A stretch of 64,000 nucleotides of DNA from Desulfobacteraceae bacterium (GTDB lineage: Bacteria > Desulfobacterota > Desulfobacteria > Desulfobacterales > UBA5852), in the NCBI GenBank assembly GCA_014237395.1, contig JABZFP010000017.1:1-64000 (forward strand), in the 5' to 3' direction. The translations under genes and the position numbers were made by a program. The stretch's first letter is position 1; each line of letters begins with the position of its first letter. Below are positions 53,050 to 62,533 of this stretch, piece after piece. Below the pieces are notes generated by a model, which worked only from the letters and a program-made list of their open reading frames with translations, ran no database searches and had not been told where the DNA came from.

Positions 53050-55350
53050 GTGAGTAAACCGCTAGTCGTTGTCGAATCGCCCACCAAGATCAAAACATTG
53101 ACCAAGGTGATCGGTGACCAATACAACATCGCCGCAACGGTCGGTCACATCAGGGATCTGCCTGAAAAAGAGATGGGCGTCGATATCGAGGATGGCTTCA
53201 AGCCGAAATATCGCACCATCGCCGGCAAACAAAAAGTGATCAAAAACCTGAAGGCCGCCGCCGGCGACGCCACTGAAATCTACCTGGCCCCCGACCCGGA
53301 TCGCGAAGGCGAAGCCATTGCCTGGCATACGGCCGAAGTGCTCAAGAAAAAAGGCCGGCGATTTTACCGTGTGTTGTTTCACGAACTGACCCCCAGCGCC
53401 ATCAAAGAGTCCATTCAACATCCGCTGGAGTTGGACCTCAATAAGTATGAAGCCCAGCAGACACGCCGTATTTTGGATCGTCTGGTGGGGTACCAGATTT
53501 CACCGCTCCTGTGGAAAAAGGTCAAAGGAAGCTTGAGTGCCGGCCGTGTCCAGTCGGTCGCGGTCAAGATCATTTGTGACCGGGAACGCGCCATCCATGC
53601 TTTCGAACCCGAAGAATACTGGAGTATCACAGCCCAGCTGGCCGGCAGTATTCCTCCGCCCTTCACGGCTAAACTGGTGCGACAGGCCGGCAAAAAAATC
53701 AGTATCCCGAACGGGGATGTGGCCCAAACCATTTTGGCGCAGTTGTCCCAGGCAGATTTTTCGGTTCAGCAAGTCGTCAAAAAAACCACCCGCCGCAATC
53801 CGCAACCGCCCTTCACCACCAGTAAGCTGCAGCAGGAAGCGATTCGGCGTCTGCGCTTTTCCGCACGGAAAGCCATGATCGTGGCCCAACAGCTATACGA
53901 GGGCATCGAGCTGGGCGACGGCGAATCCGTCGGTCTTATCACCTACATGCGGACGGATTCCACTCGCATCGCCGAGGAGGCCGCCCAGGAGGCACTCCAG
54001 TTGATCGGAGAGCGTTTCGGCAAGCCCTATGTTCTCGACAAACCCCGCTATTTTAAAAACCGCAAAAAGGCCCAGGATGCCCACGAGGCCATTCGCCCCA
54101 CATCGGTTTCCCATACACCGGAATCCGTGGCGCCTTACCTCAAGCCCGACCAGGCTGCCCTGTATGAATTGATCTGGAAACGATTTGTGGCCTCCCAGAT
54201 GCAACCGGCGCTCATCGATCAGCTGAAACTCTCGATCAAAGCGGCCGATTTCGTCTTTTCGGCCAACGGCTCTTCCGTTAAATTTCCCGGTTTTATGGCC
54301 CTCTATACGTCGACCGAGGAGGAAGCCCAGCGCCAAAAGGAAAAGAAACAGGATGCCATTCCCGACCTGCCCGAGGGCACGCCGCTTGACCTCAAGGGGA
54401 TGGAACCCAAGCAACATTTTACGTCGCCCCCACCAAGGTTTTCAGAGGCGTCACTGGTTAAAGAACTCGAAGAAAACGGCATCGGTCGACCGAGTACCTA
54501 CGCCTCGATTCTCTCCACCATTCGCGACAAAGGCTACGTGGACCGCGTTAAAGGCTACTTTCGCCCCAGCGAATTGGGGTTTATCGTCAATGATCTCATC
54601 GTGATGAATTTTCCCGATATCTTCAATGTCGAATTCACCGCGCGCATGGAAGACAATCTGGACCGCATCGAACAAAACGAAGCCGAATCCCTGGCGATCC
54701 TGGAGCAGTTTTATGCGCCCTTCAAAAGCAAACTGGACGAGGCCGCCGATGGGATGCTGAGCATCAAGGGCGTCGGCTTTCCCACGGAGTTGAATTGCCC
54801 AAAATGCGGCAACCCGCTGCATATCAAAGTCGGCAAGAACGGCCCCTTCATCGCCTGCAACGCCTACCCGGAATGCGACTATTCGCGCGATTACGAGCGC
54901 GATGAAAAAGGACGGATTCAACCGGTGGAGCAGGTGGCCGACGTGCCGTCGGATAAGATCTGTGAAAAGTGCAACCGGCCGATGGTCATCAAACACGGGC
55001 GTTATGGTGAATTTCTGGCCTGCACCGGCTATCCCGATTGCAAGCACACCGAATCCCTCACCAACGGCCATGCCGGACAAGCGACCGGCGTCACCTGCCC
55101 GGAAGCAAAATGCGGCGGCGAACTCTTGGAGCGCAAGTCCCGGCGGGGAAAAATCTTCTATGGCTGCAGCCGATTTCCCGATTGTACCTACGCCATCTGG
55201 GATAAACCGGTCAACCGGGTCTGCGACGTTTGCAACGCCCCCTTCATGGTTGAAAAGTCGACCAAACGGGATGGTCGCTTCTATGCCTGCATTGCCGAAG
55301 GTTGCGGCAACCGGGAATCCATTCCCGAAGAAGAGGAAGATTCTCCTTGA
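53050..55350 (+). CDS. topA: DNA topoisomerase I
   Basis: 766 residues, GTG start with AGGAG just upstream. The open frame extends further 5' but that part is not topoisomerase. Toprim domain 3-115 with VVESPTKIKTL and APDPDREGEAIAWH. Catalytic Tyr299 in GLITYMRTDSTRIA. Archway domains follow, then three to four C-terminal Cys4 zinc ribbons (CPKCGNPLHIKVGKNGPFIACNAYPECDY; CEKCNRPMVIKHGRYGEFLACTGYPDC; CPEAKCGGELLERKSRRGKIFYGCSRFPDC; CDVCNAPF). It relaxes negatively supercoiled DNA. The stop codon lies inside the promoter of the ilv operon (TTGACA 55347). Confidence 0.96.
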   Translation: MSKPLVVVESPTKIKTLTKVIGDQYNIAATVGHIRDLPEKEMGVDIEDGFKPKYRTIAGKQKVIKNLKAAAGDATEIYLAPDPDREGEAIAWHTAEVLKKKGRRFYRVLFHELTPSAIKESIQHPLELDLNKYEAQQTRRILDRLVGYQISPLLWKKVKGSLSAGRVQSVAVKIICDRERAIHAFEPEEYWSITAQLAGSIPPPFTAKLVRQAGKKISIPNGDVAQTILAQLSQADFSVQQVVKKTTRRNPQPPFTTSKLQQEAIRRLRFSARKAMIVAQQLYEGIELGDGESVGLITYMRTDSTRIAEEAAQEALQLIGERFGKPYVLDKPRYFKNRKKAQDAHEAIRPTSVSHTPESVAPYLKPDQAALYELIWKRFVASQMQPALIDQLKLSIKAADFVFSANGSSVKFPGFMALYTSTEEEAQRQKEKKQDAIPDLPEGTPLDLKGMEPKQHFTSPPPRFSEASLVKELEENGIGRPSTYASILSTIRDKGYVDRVKGYFRPSELGFIVNDLIVMNFPDIFNVEFTARMEDNLDRIEQNEAESLAILEQFYAPFKSKLDEAADGMLSIKGVGFPTELNCPKCGNPLHIKVGKNGPFIACNAYPECDYSRDYERDEKGRIQPVEQVADVPSDKICEKCNRPMVIKHGRYGEFLACTGYPDCKHTESLTNGHAGQATGVTCPEAKCGGELLERKSRRGKIFYGCSRFPDCTYAIWDKPVNRVCDVCNAPFMVEKSTKRDGRFYACIAEGCGNRESIPEEEEDSP

Positions 55351-55375
55351 CAAGATCTTCCGGCCTTGTTAGTGG
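55347..55375 (+). promoter_or_regulatory. Promoter of the ilv-leu operon leader
   Basis: Perfect -35 TTGACA (55347-55352), which overlaps the topA stop codon. The 17-base spacer ends in an extended -10 TGT, then TAGTGG (55370-55375), a weak -10. Transcription would begin near 55382, about 20 bases before the leader peptide. Confidence 0.5.
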
Positions 55376-55402
55376 ATTCTAAAAAACAATTTGGGAAACC
55401 CT

Positions 55403-55504
55403 ATGTTCACGCAGTTTAGCATTATCAGCCTTCTCGGCCTTATTCTCGTCCTCGTGGTAGACATTCTCATTCTGCCACGAGGCAAAGGGTTGATAATGGC
55501 CTAA
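55403..55504 (+). CDS. ilvL: ilv operon leader peptide (attenuator)
   Basis: 33 codons, ATG 55403 to TAA 55502-55504. Product [20 protein letters not shown] followed by [13 protein letters not shown]: 18 of the 33 residues are Ile, Leu or Val, most in residues 7-24. It is too short and too hydrophobic for an ordinary gene and sits 98 bases ahead of ilvD. The 3' end of this very reading frame (55487-55499) pairs with the 5' arm of the terminator. This is the design of translational attenuation: ribosome stalling on Ile/Leu/Val codons frees the antiterminator, and completion of the peptide lets the terminator form. A weak GGGA ribosome-binding site precedes it. Confidence 0.8.
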   Translation: MFTQFSIISLLGLILVLVVDILILPRGKGLIMA

Positions 55505-55543
55505 TCCGCTGGATTCAAAAATGTTCGAATCCGTTATCAGCCC
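55487..55543 (+). promoter_or_regulatory. Antiterminator helix of the ilv attenuator
   Basis: GGGTTGATAATGG (55487-55499, end of the leader frame) pairs with CCGTTATCAGCCC (55531-55543) over 13 positions, two of them G-U. It uses most of the terminator's 5' arm, so the two structures exclude each other. Confidence 0.7.
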
Positions 55544-55567
55544 CGAGCTGATAACGGATTTTTTTTT
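55527..55567 (+). terminator. Terminator of the ilv attenuator
   Basis: AATCCGTTATCAG (55528-55540) pairs perfectly with CTGATAACGGATT (55548-55560), loop CCCCGAG, then a T tract to 55567. It lies 34 bases before ilvD and after the leader peptide only, so it must be conditional. Confidence 0.88.
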
Positions 55568-55601
55568 GCCCTACGATCTGAAATGGACCAGGAGTAATTT
55601 C

Positions 55602-57269
55602 ATGCACAGTGACAACGTCAAGAAAGGCATCGAACGGGCCCCCCATCGATCTTTGTTCAAAGCCATCGGCTACACGGACCTGGAAATCCAGCGCCCCCTG
55701 ATTGGCGTGGCCAACGCGGCCAACACGATTATCCCCGGCCACGCGCATCTGGACGGCATCGCCCAGGCCGTTAAAAACGGAATCTACATGGCCGGCGGCA
55801 CCCCGATTGAATTCGGTACGATCGGGGTCTGCGATGGCATCGCCATGAACCACACCGGCATGAAGTACTCGCTGGGAAGTCGCGAGATCATCGCCGACTC
55901 CGTTGAAATCATGGCGATGGCCCATGCCTTCGACGCGCTGGTGCTGATCCCCAACTGTGACAAGATCGTCCCGGGCATGCTGATGGCGGCCGCCCGTTTA
56001 AATCTGCCCACCATCGTTGTCAGCGGTGGTCCCATGCTGGCAGGCGAACACCCGACCAAACCCGATACGCGGGTGGATTTGATCACCGTCTTTGAGGCCG
56101 TGGGCGCCGTTAAATCCGGCAAGATGACCGAACGCGAATTGAGCGACATCGAGGATGCCGCCTGCCCGACCTGCGGCTCCTGCTCCGGCATGTTTACCGC
56201 CAATTCCATGAACTGCCTGACGGAGGCGATCGGTTTGGGTCTTCCCGGCAACGGCACGATTCCCGCCGTCATGTCCGCCCGCATCCGTCTTGCCAAACAG
56301 GCCGGGATGCAGAGCGTCGCCCTGGCCAAGGCCGGCCTTACACCCGATCAAATCATGACCCCCCAGGCCTTTCGCAACGCCCTGACCGTCGACATGGCGC
56401 TGGGCTGCTCCACCAACACGGTGCTGCACCTGACGGCCATTGCCCATGAGGCCGGCGTGCCGATGGATCTCGACATGATCAACGAGATCAGCCGTCAGAC
56501 CCCGCATCTTTGCTCTTTGAGTCCCGGCGGCCGTCATCATATCCAGGATCTGCACCGGGCCGGCGGCATCCCGGCCGTCATGAAGACATTGGCCGATGCC
56601 GGTCTTATCGACCTAACCGTGCAGACCGTCACCGGCCAATCGCTGGGAGAGAATCTTTCGGGCGCCGCCGTGCGCGATGACGAGGTCATTCGCCCGCTGA
56701 CACGCCCCTACCACGCCGTGGGCGGTCTGGCGGTGCTGTTCGGCAATCTGGCGCCGGATGGCTGTGTGGTCAAACAATCGGCCGTCCGGGAAGAAATGCT
56801 GCAGCACGAGGGCCCCGCACGCGTCTTCGATACCGAAGAAGACGCCTCTCAGGCCATCATGGAAGGCGCCATCCACAAGGGGGATGTGGTGGTCATCCGC
56901 TATGAAGGCCCCCGGGGCGGACCCGGCATGCGGGAGATGCTGACACCGACCTCGGCCATTGCCGGCATGGGGCTTGACGCCCACGTGGCCCTTCTGACCG
57001 ATGGACGTTTTTCAGGGGGCACCCGGGGCGCATCGATCGGCCATGTATCGCCGGAAGCTATGCAGGGCGGCCCCATCGCATTAGTGAAGGAAGGCGACCG
57101 CATTGCCATTGATATTCCGGCGAAAGCCATTACCCTCAAAGTGGATGAAAACGAGTTGACGCGCCGCCGCAAGGACTGGCAGGCGCCGGAACCCCGGATC
57201 ACCAGTGGCTACATGGCCCGCTATGCCAAGCTGGTGTCATCGGCGGCCCAAGGCGCCATTGTCGAATAA
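55602..57269 (+). CDS. ilvD: Dihydroxy-acid dehydratase
   Basis: 555 residues, start ATG 55602 with AGGAG upstream. It removes water from 2,3-dihydroxy-isovalerate and 2,3-dihydroxy-3-methylvalerate to give the keto acids of valine and isoleucine. Fe-S ligands are in NCDKIVPG and [19 protein letters not shown] (about 185-205). The C-terminal [36 protein letters not shown] region is diagnostic of IlvD. First gene after the attenuator. It joins ilvB after a 26-base gap. Confidence 0.97.
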   Translation: MHSDNVKKGIERAPHRSLFKAIGYTDLEIQRPLIGVANAANTIIPGHAHLDGIAQAVKNGIYMAGGTPIEFGTIGVCDGIAMNHTGMKYSLGSREIIADSVEIMAMAHAFDALVLIPNCDKIVPGMLMAAARLNLPTIVVSGGPMLAGEHPTKPDTRVDLITVFEAVGAVKSGKMTERELSDIEDAACPTCGSCSGMFTANSMNCLTEAIGLGLPGNGTIPAVMSARIRLAKQAGMQSVALAKAGLTPDQIMTPQAFRNALTVDMALGCSTNTVLHLTAIAHEAGVPMDLDMINEISRQTPHLCSLSPGGRHHIQDLHRAGGIPAVMKTLADAGLIDLTVQTVTGQSLGENLSGAAVRDDEVIRPLTRPYHAVGGLAVLFGNLAPDGCVVKQSAVREEMLQHEGPARVFDTEEDASQAIMEGAIHKGDVVVIRYEGPRGGPGMREMLTPTSAIAGMGLDAHVALLTDGRFSGGTRGASIGHVSPEAMQGGPIALVKEGDRIAIDIPAKAITLKVDENELTRRRKDWQAPEPRITSGYMARYAKLVSSAAQGAIVE

Positions 57270-57295
57270 CCCTCAACGCAGAGGTGAATAAACCC

Positions 57296-58984
57296 ATGGA
57301 AATGACCGGAGCCCAAATTCTGATGGCCGTATTGGAAGAACAGGGCGTGGATACCATTTTTGGTTTTCCGGGCGGCGCCGTCATCGATATCTATGATGAA
57401 TTGGTAAAAACCGACATTCGGCATATCCTGGTCCGTCACGAACAGGGCGCCGTGCACGCTGCGGATGGATATGCCCGGGCCAGCGGGCGCCCCGGTGTTT
57501 GCCTGGTCACCTCCGGGCCGGGCGCCACCAACACCGTGACCGGCATCGCCACCGCCTACATGGATTCGATTCCCATGGTGGTCATCACCGGCCAGGTTCC
57601 CACGCACCTGATCGGCAATGACGCCTTCCAGGAAGTGGACATTACCGGGATCACCCGTCCCTGCACCAAGCACAACTATCTGGTCAAATCCGTCGACGAC
57701 CTGGCCCGCGTGCTGCGAGAAGCCTTCTATATCGCCATGTCCGGACGCCCCGGCCCGGTTCTGGTGGACATTCCCAAAGACGTGGCCAACGCCCACACCC
57801 GCTGGAACGACAACCCCCAGATACGGATCAAATCCTACCAGCCCAATTACAAACCCAACATGAAGCAGCTTAAAAAAGTGGTCGGCCTGATCAAAAAAGC
57901 CAAGCGCCCGCTGCTCTTCGGCGGCGGCGGCTTGATTTTATCCAATGCCGCCGAAGCCTTTACCGAGTTTGCCCGGCAGACCCGCACACCGGTGACCACC
58001 TCGCTCATGGGGTTGGGCGCCTTCCCCGGGTCCGACCCGCTCTGGCTCGGCATGATCGGCATGCACGGTACCTATCGCGCCAATATGTCCGCCGGCAACT
58101 GTGATCTTCTGATCGCCATCGGTGTACGGTTTGATGACCGGGTTACCGGTAAAATCGACACCTTTGCCGGCAAGGCCAAGATCGTCCACATCGATATCGA
58201 CCCCACCTCGATCCGCAAAAACGTCCAGGTGGCGGTTCCGGTGGTGGGCGGCTGTCGGGAATCACTGGAAAAACTCAATGCCCTGATTGCGGAAGAGCAA
58301 ATCGACAATTTCGATGAACGCCACCAGGAATGGTTGCAGCAGATCGACGAATGGAAAGCCCAGTTCCGTATGGCGTACGACCAGGGCGAAACGGTCATCA
58401 AGCCGCAGTTCGTTATCGATAAACTGTTCGAACTGACCAAAGGGCAGGCCATCGTGACCACCGAAGTGGGGCAAAACCAGATGTGGGCCGCCCAGTTCTA
58501 CCATTTCGACGGACCCCGCCAGTTTATTACGTCCGGCGGTCTGGGCACCATGGGGTTTGGTCTGCCGGCCGCCATCGGAGCCAAGGCGGCCTGCCCCGAT
58601 CGCCAGGTGGTGGATATCGCCGGGGACGGCAGCATCCAAATGAACATTCAGGAAATGGCCACCGCGGTTCAGTCCTGTCTGCCCGTTAAAATCGTCATCC
58701 TGAACAACGGGTATCTCGGCATGGTGCGCCAATGGCAGGAACTATTCTACGATCGCCGATACGCCTGCACGCTGATGGATCATCAGCCGGATTTTGTAAA
58801 ACTGGCGGACGCCTACGGTGCCCTGGGGCTGCGCGCCACCCGCCCCGATGAGGTCGAAAAGGTGCTGCAGGAGGGATTGGCGTCCGACCGCACGGTGATC
58901 ATGGATTTCGTGGTCGAGAAGGAAGAAAGCGTCTATCCCATGGTGCCGGCAGGGGCCAACATCACGGAAATGCTGCTCGTCTGA
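57296..58984 (+). CDS. ilvB: Acetolactate synthase large subunit
   Basis: 562 residues, start ATG 57296 with GAGGTG upstream. A GTG at 57284 is possible but lies inside the SD. ThDP enzyme: catalytic Glu49 in RHEQGAVHAADGYARA, central FAD-type domain (about 190-330), and the ThDP/Mg motif IAGDGSIQMNIQEMATAVQSCLPVKIVILNNGYLGM (near 440-475). Condenses two pyruvates, or pyruvate and 2-oxobutyrate. Works with the small subunit encoded next. Confidence 0.97.
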   Translation: MEMTGAQILMAVLEEQGVDTIFGFPGGAVIDIYDELVKTDIRHILVRHEQGAVHAADGYARASGRPGVCLVTSGPGATNTVTGIATAYMDSIPMVVITGQVPTHLIGNDAFQEVDITGITRPCTKHNYLVKSVDDLARVLREAFYIAMSGRPGPVLVDIPKDVANAHTRWNDNPQIRIKSYQPNYKPNMKQLKKVVGLIKKAKRPLLFGGGGLILSNAAEAFTEFARQTRTPVTTSLMGLGAFPGSDPLWLGMIGMHGTYRANMSAGNCDLLIAIGVRFDDRVTGKIDTFAGKAKIVHIDIDPTSIRKNVQVAVPVVGGCRESLEKLNALIAEEQIDNFDERHQEWLQQIDEWKAQFRMAYDQGETVIKPQFVIDKLFELTKGQAIVTTEVGQNQMWAAQFYHFDGPRQFITSGGLGTMGFGLPAAIGAKAACPDRQVVDIAGDGSIQMNIQEMATAVQSCLPVKIVILNNGYLGMVRQWQELFYDRRYACTLMDHQPDFVKLADAYGALGLRATRPDEVEKVLQEGLASDRTVIMDFVVEKEESVYPMVPAGANITEMLLV

Positions 58985-59023
58985 TTCACGATGACCAGCC
59001 ATTCGCCTAAATCAGGATCGGAT

Positions 59024-59512
59024 ATGCAAGAAAACAAACACGTTATCACCATGCTGGTGGACAACGAGCCCGGCGTTCTCGCGCGTGTCGTCGGCCTCTT
59101 CGGCGGTCGGGGCTTCAATATCGAAAGCCTCTGCGTGGCCGAAACCGTGACAACCGGCATCTCCCGGATCACCATCGTCACCAAGGCCAACCCGCCGGTG
59201 GTGGAGCAGATTGAAAAGCAATTGAACAAGCTGATCAACATCGTCAAGGTGCGGGATTTGACCCATGAAGACGCCGTAAAGCGCGAGATGGCCCTGATCT
59301 GCGTCAAAGCCAGCCCCGAGTACCGGGCCGAAATTCTGCGCATTGTGGATATCTTCCGCTGCAAAGTCGTCGATGTCGGGCTGGAACATTTTATCATCGA
59401 AGTCACCGGCGATGAGGGCAAACTTACCGCCTTGTTGAATTTATTGAAACCCATGGGGATCAAAAAAATTGCGCGCACGGGCACGATCGCCCTCATGCGC
59501 GAACCTAAATAG
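59024..59512 (+). CDS. ilvN: Acetolactate synthase regulatory small subunit
   Basis: 162 residues, start ATG 59024 with AGGA seven bases upstream. N-terminal ACT domain (about 5-78, HVITMLVDNEPGVLARVVGLFGGRGFNIESLCVAET) binds valine for feedback. The C-terminal domain (80-160, RREMALI-like KREMALICVK, RIVDIFRCKVVDVG, EVTGDEGKLTALLNLL) is also typical. Length fits IlvH/IlvN of the 160-residue type. Its stop codon TAG forms part of the 8-bp direct repeat left by an inserted element (59505-59512). Confidence 0.95.
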   Translation: MQENKHVITMLVDNEPGVLARVVGLFGGRGFNIESLCVAETVTTGISRITIVTKANPPVVEQIEKQLNKLINIVKVRDLTHEDAVKREMALICVKASPEYRAEILRIVDIFRCKVVDVGLEHFIIEVTGDEGKLTALLNLLKPMGIKKIARTGTIALMREPK

Positions 59513-59659
59513 TGCCCATCCAGAAATCGGCAAATTTGGTTGAGATCAAGACGCGTGAAAATTTTAACCGCAGGCATATGGTTGATATTCCGAGGATTCA
59601 ATTTTTCGCGCAACGCCGATATCGGGCAAATTGGTCATTTATGGATAGGCACTAAATAG
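59505..59659. mobile_element. MITE-like element with 8-bp target duplication between ilvN and ilvC
   Basis: Element 59513-59651 (139 bp) begins TGCCCATCCAGAAAT and ends ATTTATGGATAGGCA. About 20 of the outer 26 bases match as inverted repeats. It is flanked by perfect 8-bp direct repeats CTAAATAG (59505-59512 and 59652-59659). It is too small for a transposase, so it would be a non-autonomous element moved in trans. The insertion is exactly at the ilvN stop codon, which the left repeat retains. Confidence 0.7.
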
Positions 59660-59727
59660 AGGAAGCCGCCGGCACCCATGGTGACGGCACCCATCATCCA
59701 AGCAAAAAAGCAGTAGGAGGAACACCA

Positions 59728-60786
59728 ATGGCCCAGATTGATTTTGGCGGCGTCGTCGAGGAAGTCATCACATCCGAAGAATTTACCCTGGACGAAGCCC
59801 GTGAAGTACTCAGCAAAGAAACCGTCGCCGTTCTCGGATACGGGGTCCAGGGACCCGGCCAGGCGTTGAACATGCGCGACAATGGCATTCAGGTCATCGT
59901 CGGCCAGCGCGAAGGCGGCGCTTCCTGGGACCGAGCCGTGGCGGATGGCTTCGTTCCGGGCCAAACCCTCTTCCCCGTTGAAGAAGCGGCCCGCCGCGGC
60001 ACCATCATCCAGTATCTCCTTTCAGATGCCGGCCAATCGGCCATGTGGGCCAAAATCAAGGAGTGCCTCAACGAAGGCGATGCCCTGTATTTTTCCCACG
60101 GGTTCTCGGTCGTCTATAAAGAGCAGACCGGAGTTGTTCCGCCCGCCAATGTCGATGTAATTCTGGTGGCCCCCAAGGGCTCCGGCACGACGGTGCGCCG
60201 CAACTTCCTGGACGGCAGCGGGATCAACTCAAGTTTTGCCGTCTTTCAGGATTTTACGGGCAACGCCCGGCGGCGGACCCTGGCCACCGGCATCGCCATC
60301 GGTTCCGGCTACCTCTTCCCCACGACATTCGAGCGCGAAGTCCACAGCGATCTCACCGGCGAGCGCGGCGTCCTCATGGGATGCCTGGCCGGCGTCATGG
60401 AAGCCCAGTACAACCTGCTGCGCAAAAAAGGCCACAGCCCCAGCGAAGCCTTCAACGAAACCGTGGAAGAACTGACCCAGAGCCTGATCCGCCTGGTAGC
60501 TGAAAACGGCATGGACTGGATGTTTGCCAACTGCAGCACCACCGCCCAGCGCGGGGCTCTGGATTGGGCACCGCGTTTCCGCGATGCCGTGGCACCGGTT
60601 TTTGATAATTTGTATGAAAGCGTCACTTCCGGTAAGGAAACGCGCCGTGTCATGGAATCTTGCAGTTCGGCGGATTACCGGGAAAAACTCCAGGCCGAAC
60701 TCAAGGTCATCGGGGACTCCGAGATGTGGCGGGCCGGCATGGCCGTGCGGTCCCTGCGCCCCGAAAACCGGCGCGACAAAAAATAG
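59728..60786 (+). CDS. ilvC: Ketol-acid reductoisomerase, plant/Bacteroidetes-like form
   Basis: 352 residues with TAGGAGG upstream. Rossmann motif GYGVQGPGQALNMRDNG, then VIVGQREGGASWDRA, the NADPH-selecting loop. The KARI knotted domain has APKGSGTTVRR, SDLTGERGVLMG and ENGMDWMFANCSTTAQRGALDW. GVQGPGQALN and FNETVEELTQSL match the forms known in Bacteroidetes and plants better than the short class I enzyme (about 330 residues, GYGSQGHAHA). It carries out the isomerisation and NADPH reduction of acetolactate and acetohydroxybutyrate. Possible acquisition of a different lineage's gene. Confidence 0.95.
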   Translation: MAQIDFGGVVEEVITSEEFTLDEAREVLSKETVAVLGYGVQGPGQALNMRDNGIQVIVGQREGGASWDRAVADGFVPGQTLFPVEEAARRGTIIQYLLSDAGQSAMWAKIKECLNEGDALYFSHGFSVVYKEQTGVVPPANVDVILVAPKGSGTTVRRNFLDGSGINSSFAVFQDFTGNARRRTLATGIAIGSGYLFPTTFEREVHSDLTGERGVLMGCLAGVMEAQYNLLRKKGHSPSEAFNETVEELTQSLIRLVAENGMDWMFANCSTTAQRGALDWAPRFRDAVAPVFDNLYESVTSGKETRRVMESCSSADYREKLQAELKVIGDSEMWRAGMAVRSLRPENRRDKK

Positions 60787-60825
60787 GGCTTTCGAAAAGC
60801 CCGTTGAACTTAAATGGATAGGATC

Positions 60826-62475
60826 ATGGACCCTATAGTGCTCTACGACACCACCCTGCGGGATGGCACCCAGGGGGAGAATATCTCCTTCTCGGCAGAT
60901 GAAAAACTGGCGATCGCCCAACGCCTCGACGATATCGGCATCCATTACATCGAAGGCGGCTGGCCGGGATCCAATCCGCGCGACATGCATTTCTTCGATC
61001 TGGCCCGTCGTGAGACCTTCAGCCAGGCCCGTCTCACGGCCTTCGGTTCCACCCGTCGGGTGGACGGTTCCGCAGAAGAAGACCCGAACCTGAACGCCCT
61101 GCTGAAAAGCGGTGCCCCGACGGTGGCCATTTTCGGCAAAAGTTGGAACCTGCATGTCGAAAAGATCATGGGGACCACCCTGGCCCAGAACCTGGACATG
61201 ATCCGGGAGACGGTTACATTCCTGAAGCAACACGGCCGCGAAGTGGTGTACGACGCCGAACATTTTTTCGACGGCTACAGGGAGAACAGTGTCTATGCCC
61301 TGGAAACCCTGCAGGTGGCCGTTGAGGCCGGTGCCGATTGGGTGGTGTTGTGCGACACCAATGGCGGCTCCCTGCCGTTTGATGTGGCATCCGCCACGAC
61401 GGCGGTGCAGGAACAGATGGCACGCGAAAGTGCGCGGACGGGCCGGCTGTCTCCCGGAATCGGCATTCATACCCACAATGACAGCGGCCTGGCCCTGGCC
61501 AATGTCCTGTCCGCGATCCACTCCGGCGCCCGCATGGTTCACGGCACGATCAACGGCTATGGCGAACGTTGCGGCAATGCCGATCTCACATCCGTCATCC
61601 CTGTGCTGCAACTGAAAATGAAGCACCCCTGCGTTGCCGCGGAAAACATGGCCAAGCTCAAAAAACTGTCGCGTTATGTCAGCGAGATGGCCAACCAGGT
61701 TCCCAGCAACTGCCGTCCCTTTGTGGGCAAAAGCGCCTTCGCGCACAAGGGCGGCATCCACGTCAGCGCCATCATGAAAGAATCCCGGGCTTACGAACAC
61801 ATGGATCCGGCCCAGGTCGGCAACCATCGCCGCGTGCTGGTTTCCGACCTTTCCGGCAAAAGCAATGTGGAATACAAAGCCCGCGAACTGGGCGTCACAT
61901 TGGGCGGCAACGGTTTTGACAGTCGGATTATCGTCAACCGCATCAAGGAAATGGAAGAACAGGGCTATCAGTTCGATGTAGCCGACGGCACGTTCAAGAT
62001 CATGGTAGAAAAATTTACCGAACAGTTCAAACCGCTGTTCGATCTGGAATCGTTTCGGGTGTCTATTGAAAAAGACAAGGACCAACCCTGCTCAGCCCAT
62101 GCCACCATCAAGGTGGCGGTGGGCGATTCTGAAGAGATCACGGCAGCCGAGGGCTTGGGGCCGGTCAGTGCGCTGGATAATGCCCTGCGCAAGGCCCTGG
62201 GGCGCTTCTATCCCGACCTGGATACCATGCGCCTGGTGGATTTCAAGGTCCGCGTCATCGACGGCCGGGACGGCACCGAAGCCAAAGTGCGCGTTCTGAT
62301 CGAGTCCCGCGACCATGATGAGATCTGGAGCACGATCGGGGTCTCCGAAGATATTATCGAAGCCAGCTGGCAGGCTCTGGCCGACAGTTTTCAGTACAAG
62401 TTGTCCAAAGCCGATACGCCTCCCCTGGCGGCAAACGATGATAAACCGCAGCCGCCGGACCGGGTTGCCTTGTAG
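60826..62475 (+). CDS. cimA: (R)-citramalate synthase
   Basis: 549 residues from ATG 60826 (ATG 60814 is four codons earlier). DRE-TIM metallolyase: YDTTLRDGTQGENISFSADEKLAIAQRLDDIGIHYIEGGWPGSNPRD, with metal-binding HTHNDSGLALANV (about 220) and NGYGERCGNADL. GGWPGSNP and the 'TQGEN' start separate citramalate synthase from isopropylmalate synthase. C-terminal regulatory domain about 400-535 for isoleucine feedback. It condenses pyruvate and acetyl-CoA to citramalate, the threonine-independent route to 2-oxobutyrate and isoleucine. Confidence 0.94.
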   Translation: MDPIVLYDTTLRDGTQGENISFSADEKLAIAQRLDDIGIHYIEGGWPGSNPRDMHFFDLARRETFSQARLTAFGSTRRVDGSAEEDPNLNALLKSGAPTVAIFGKSWNLHVEKIMGTTLAQNLDMIRETVTFLKQHGREVVYDAEHFFDGYRENSVYALETLQVAVEAGADWVVLCDTNGGSLPFDVASATTAVQEQMARESARTGRLSPGIGIHTHNDSGLALANVLSAIHSGARMVHGTINGYGERCGNADLTSVIPVLQLKMKHPCVAAENMAKLKKLSRYVSEMANQVPSNCRPFVGKSAFAHKGGIHVSAIMKESRAYEHMDPAQVGNHRRVLVSDLSGKSNVEYKARELGVTLGGNGFDSRIIVNRIKEMEEQGYQFDVADGTFKIMVEKFTEQFKPLFDLESFRVSIEKDKDQPCSAHATIKVAVGDSEEITAAEGLGPVSALDNALRKALGRFYPDLDTMRLVDFKVRVIDGRDGTEAKVRVLIESRDHDEIWSTIGVSEDIIEASWQALADSFQYKLSKADTPPLAANDDKPQPPDRVAL

Positions 62476-62533
62476 CCACCCCGAACCGACACGGCGGGAC
62501 GATTGCGATCCGTTTCCCGCAGGACGTATACCG

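Noticed and set aside
55521..55601. Upstream start for ilvD at 55521
   Set aside because: It runs through the terminator and T tract and has no ribosome-binding site. ATG 55602 has AGGAG.
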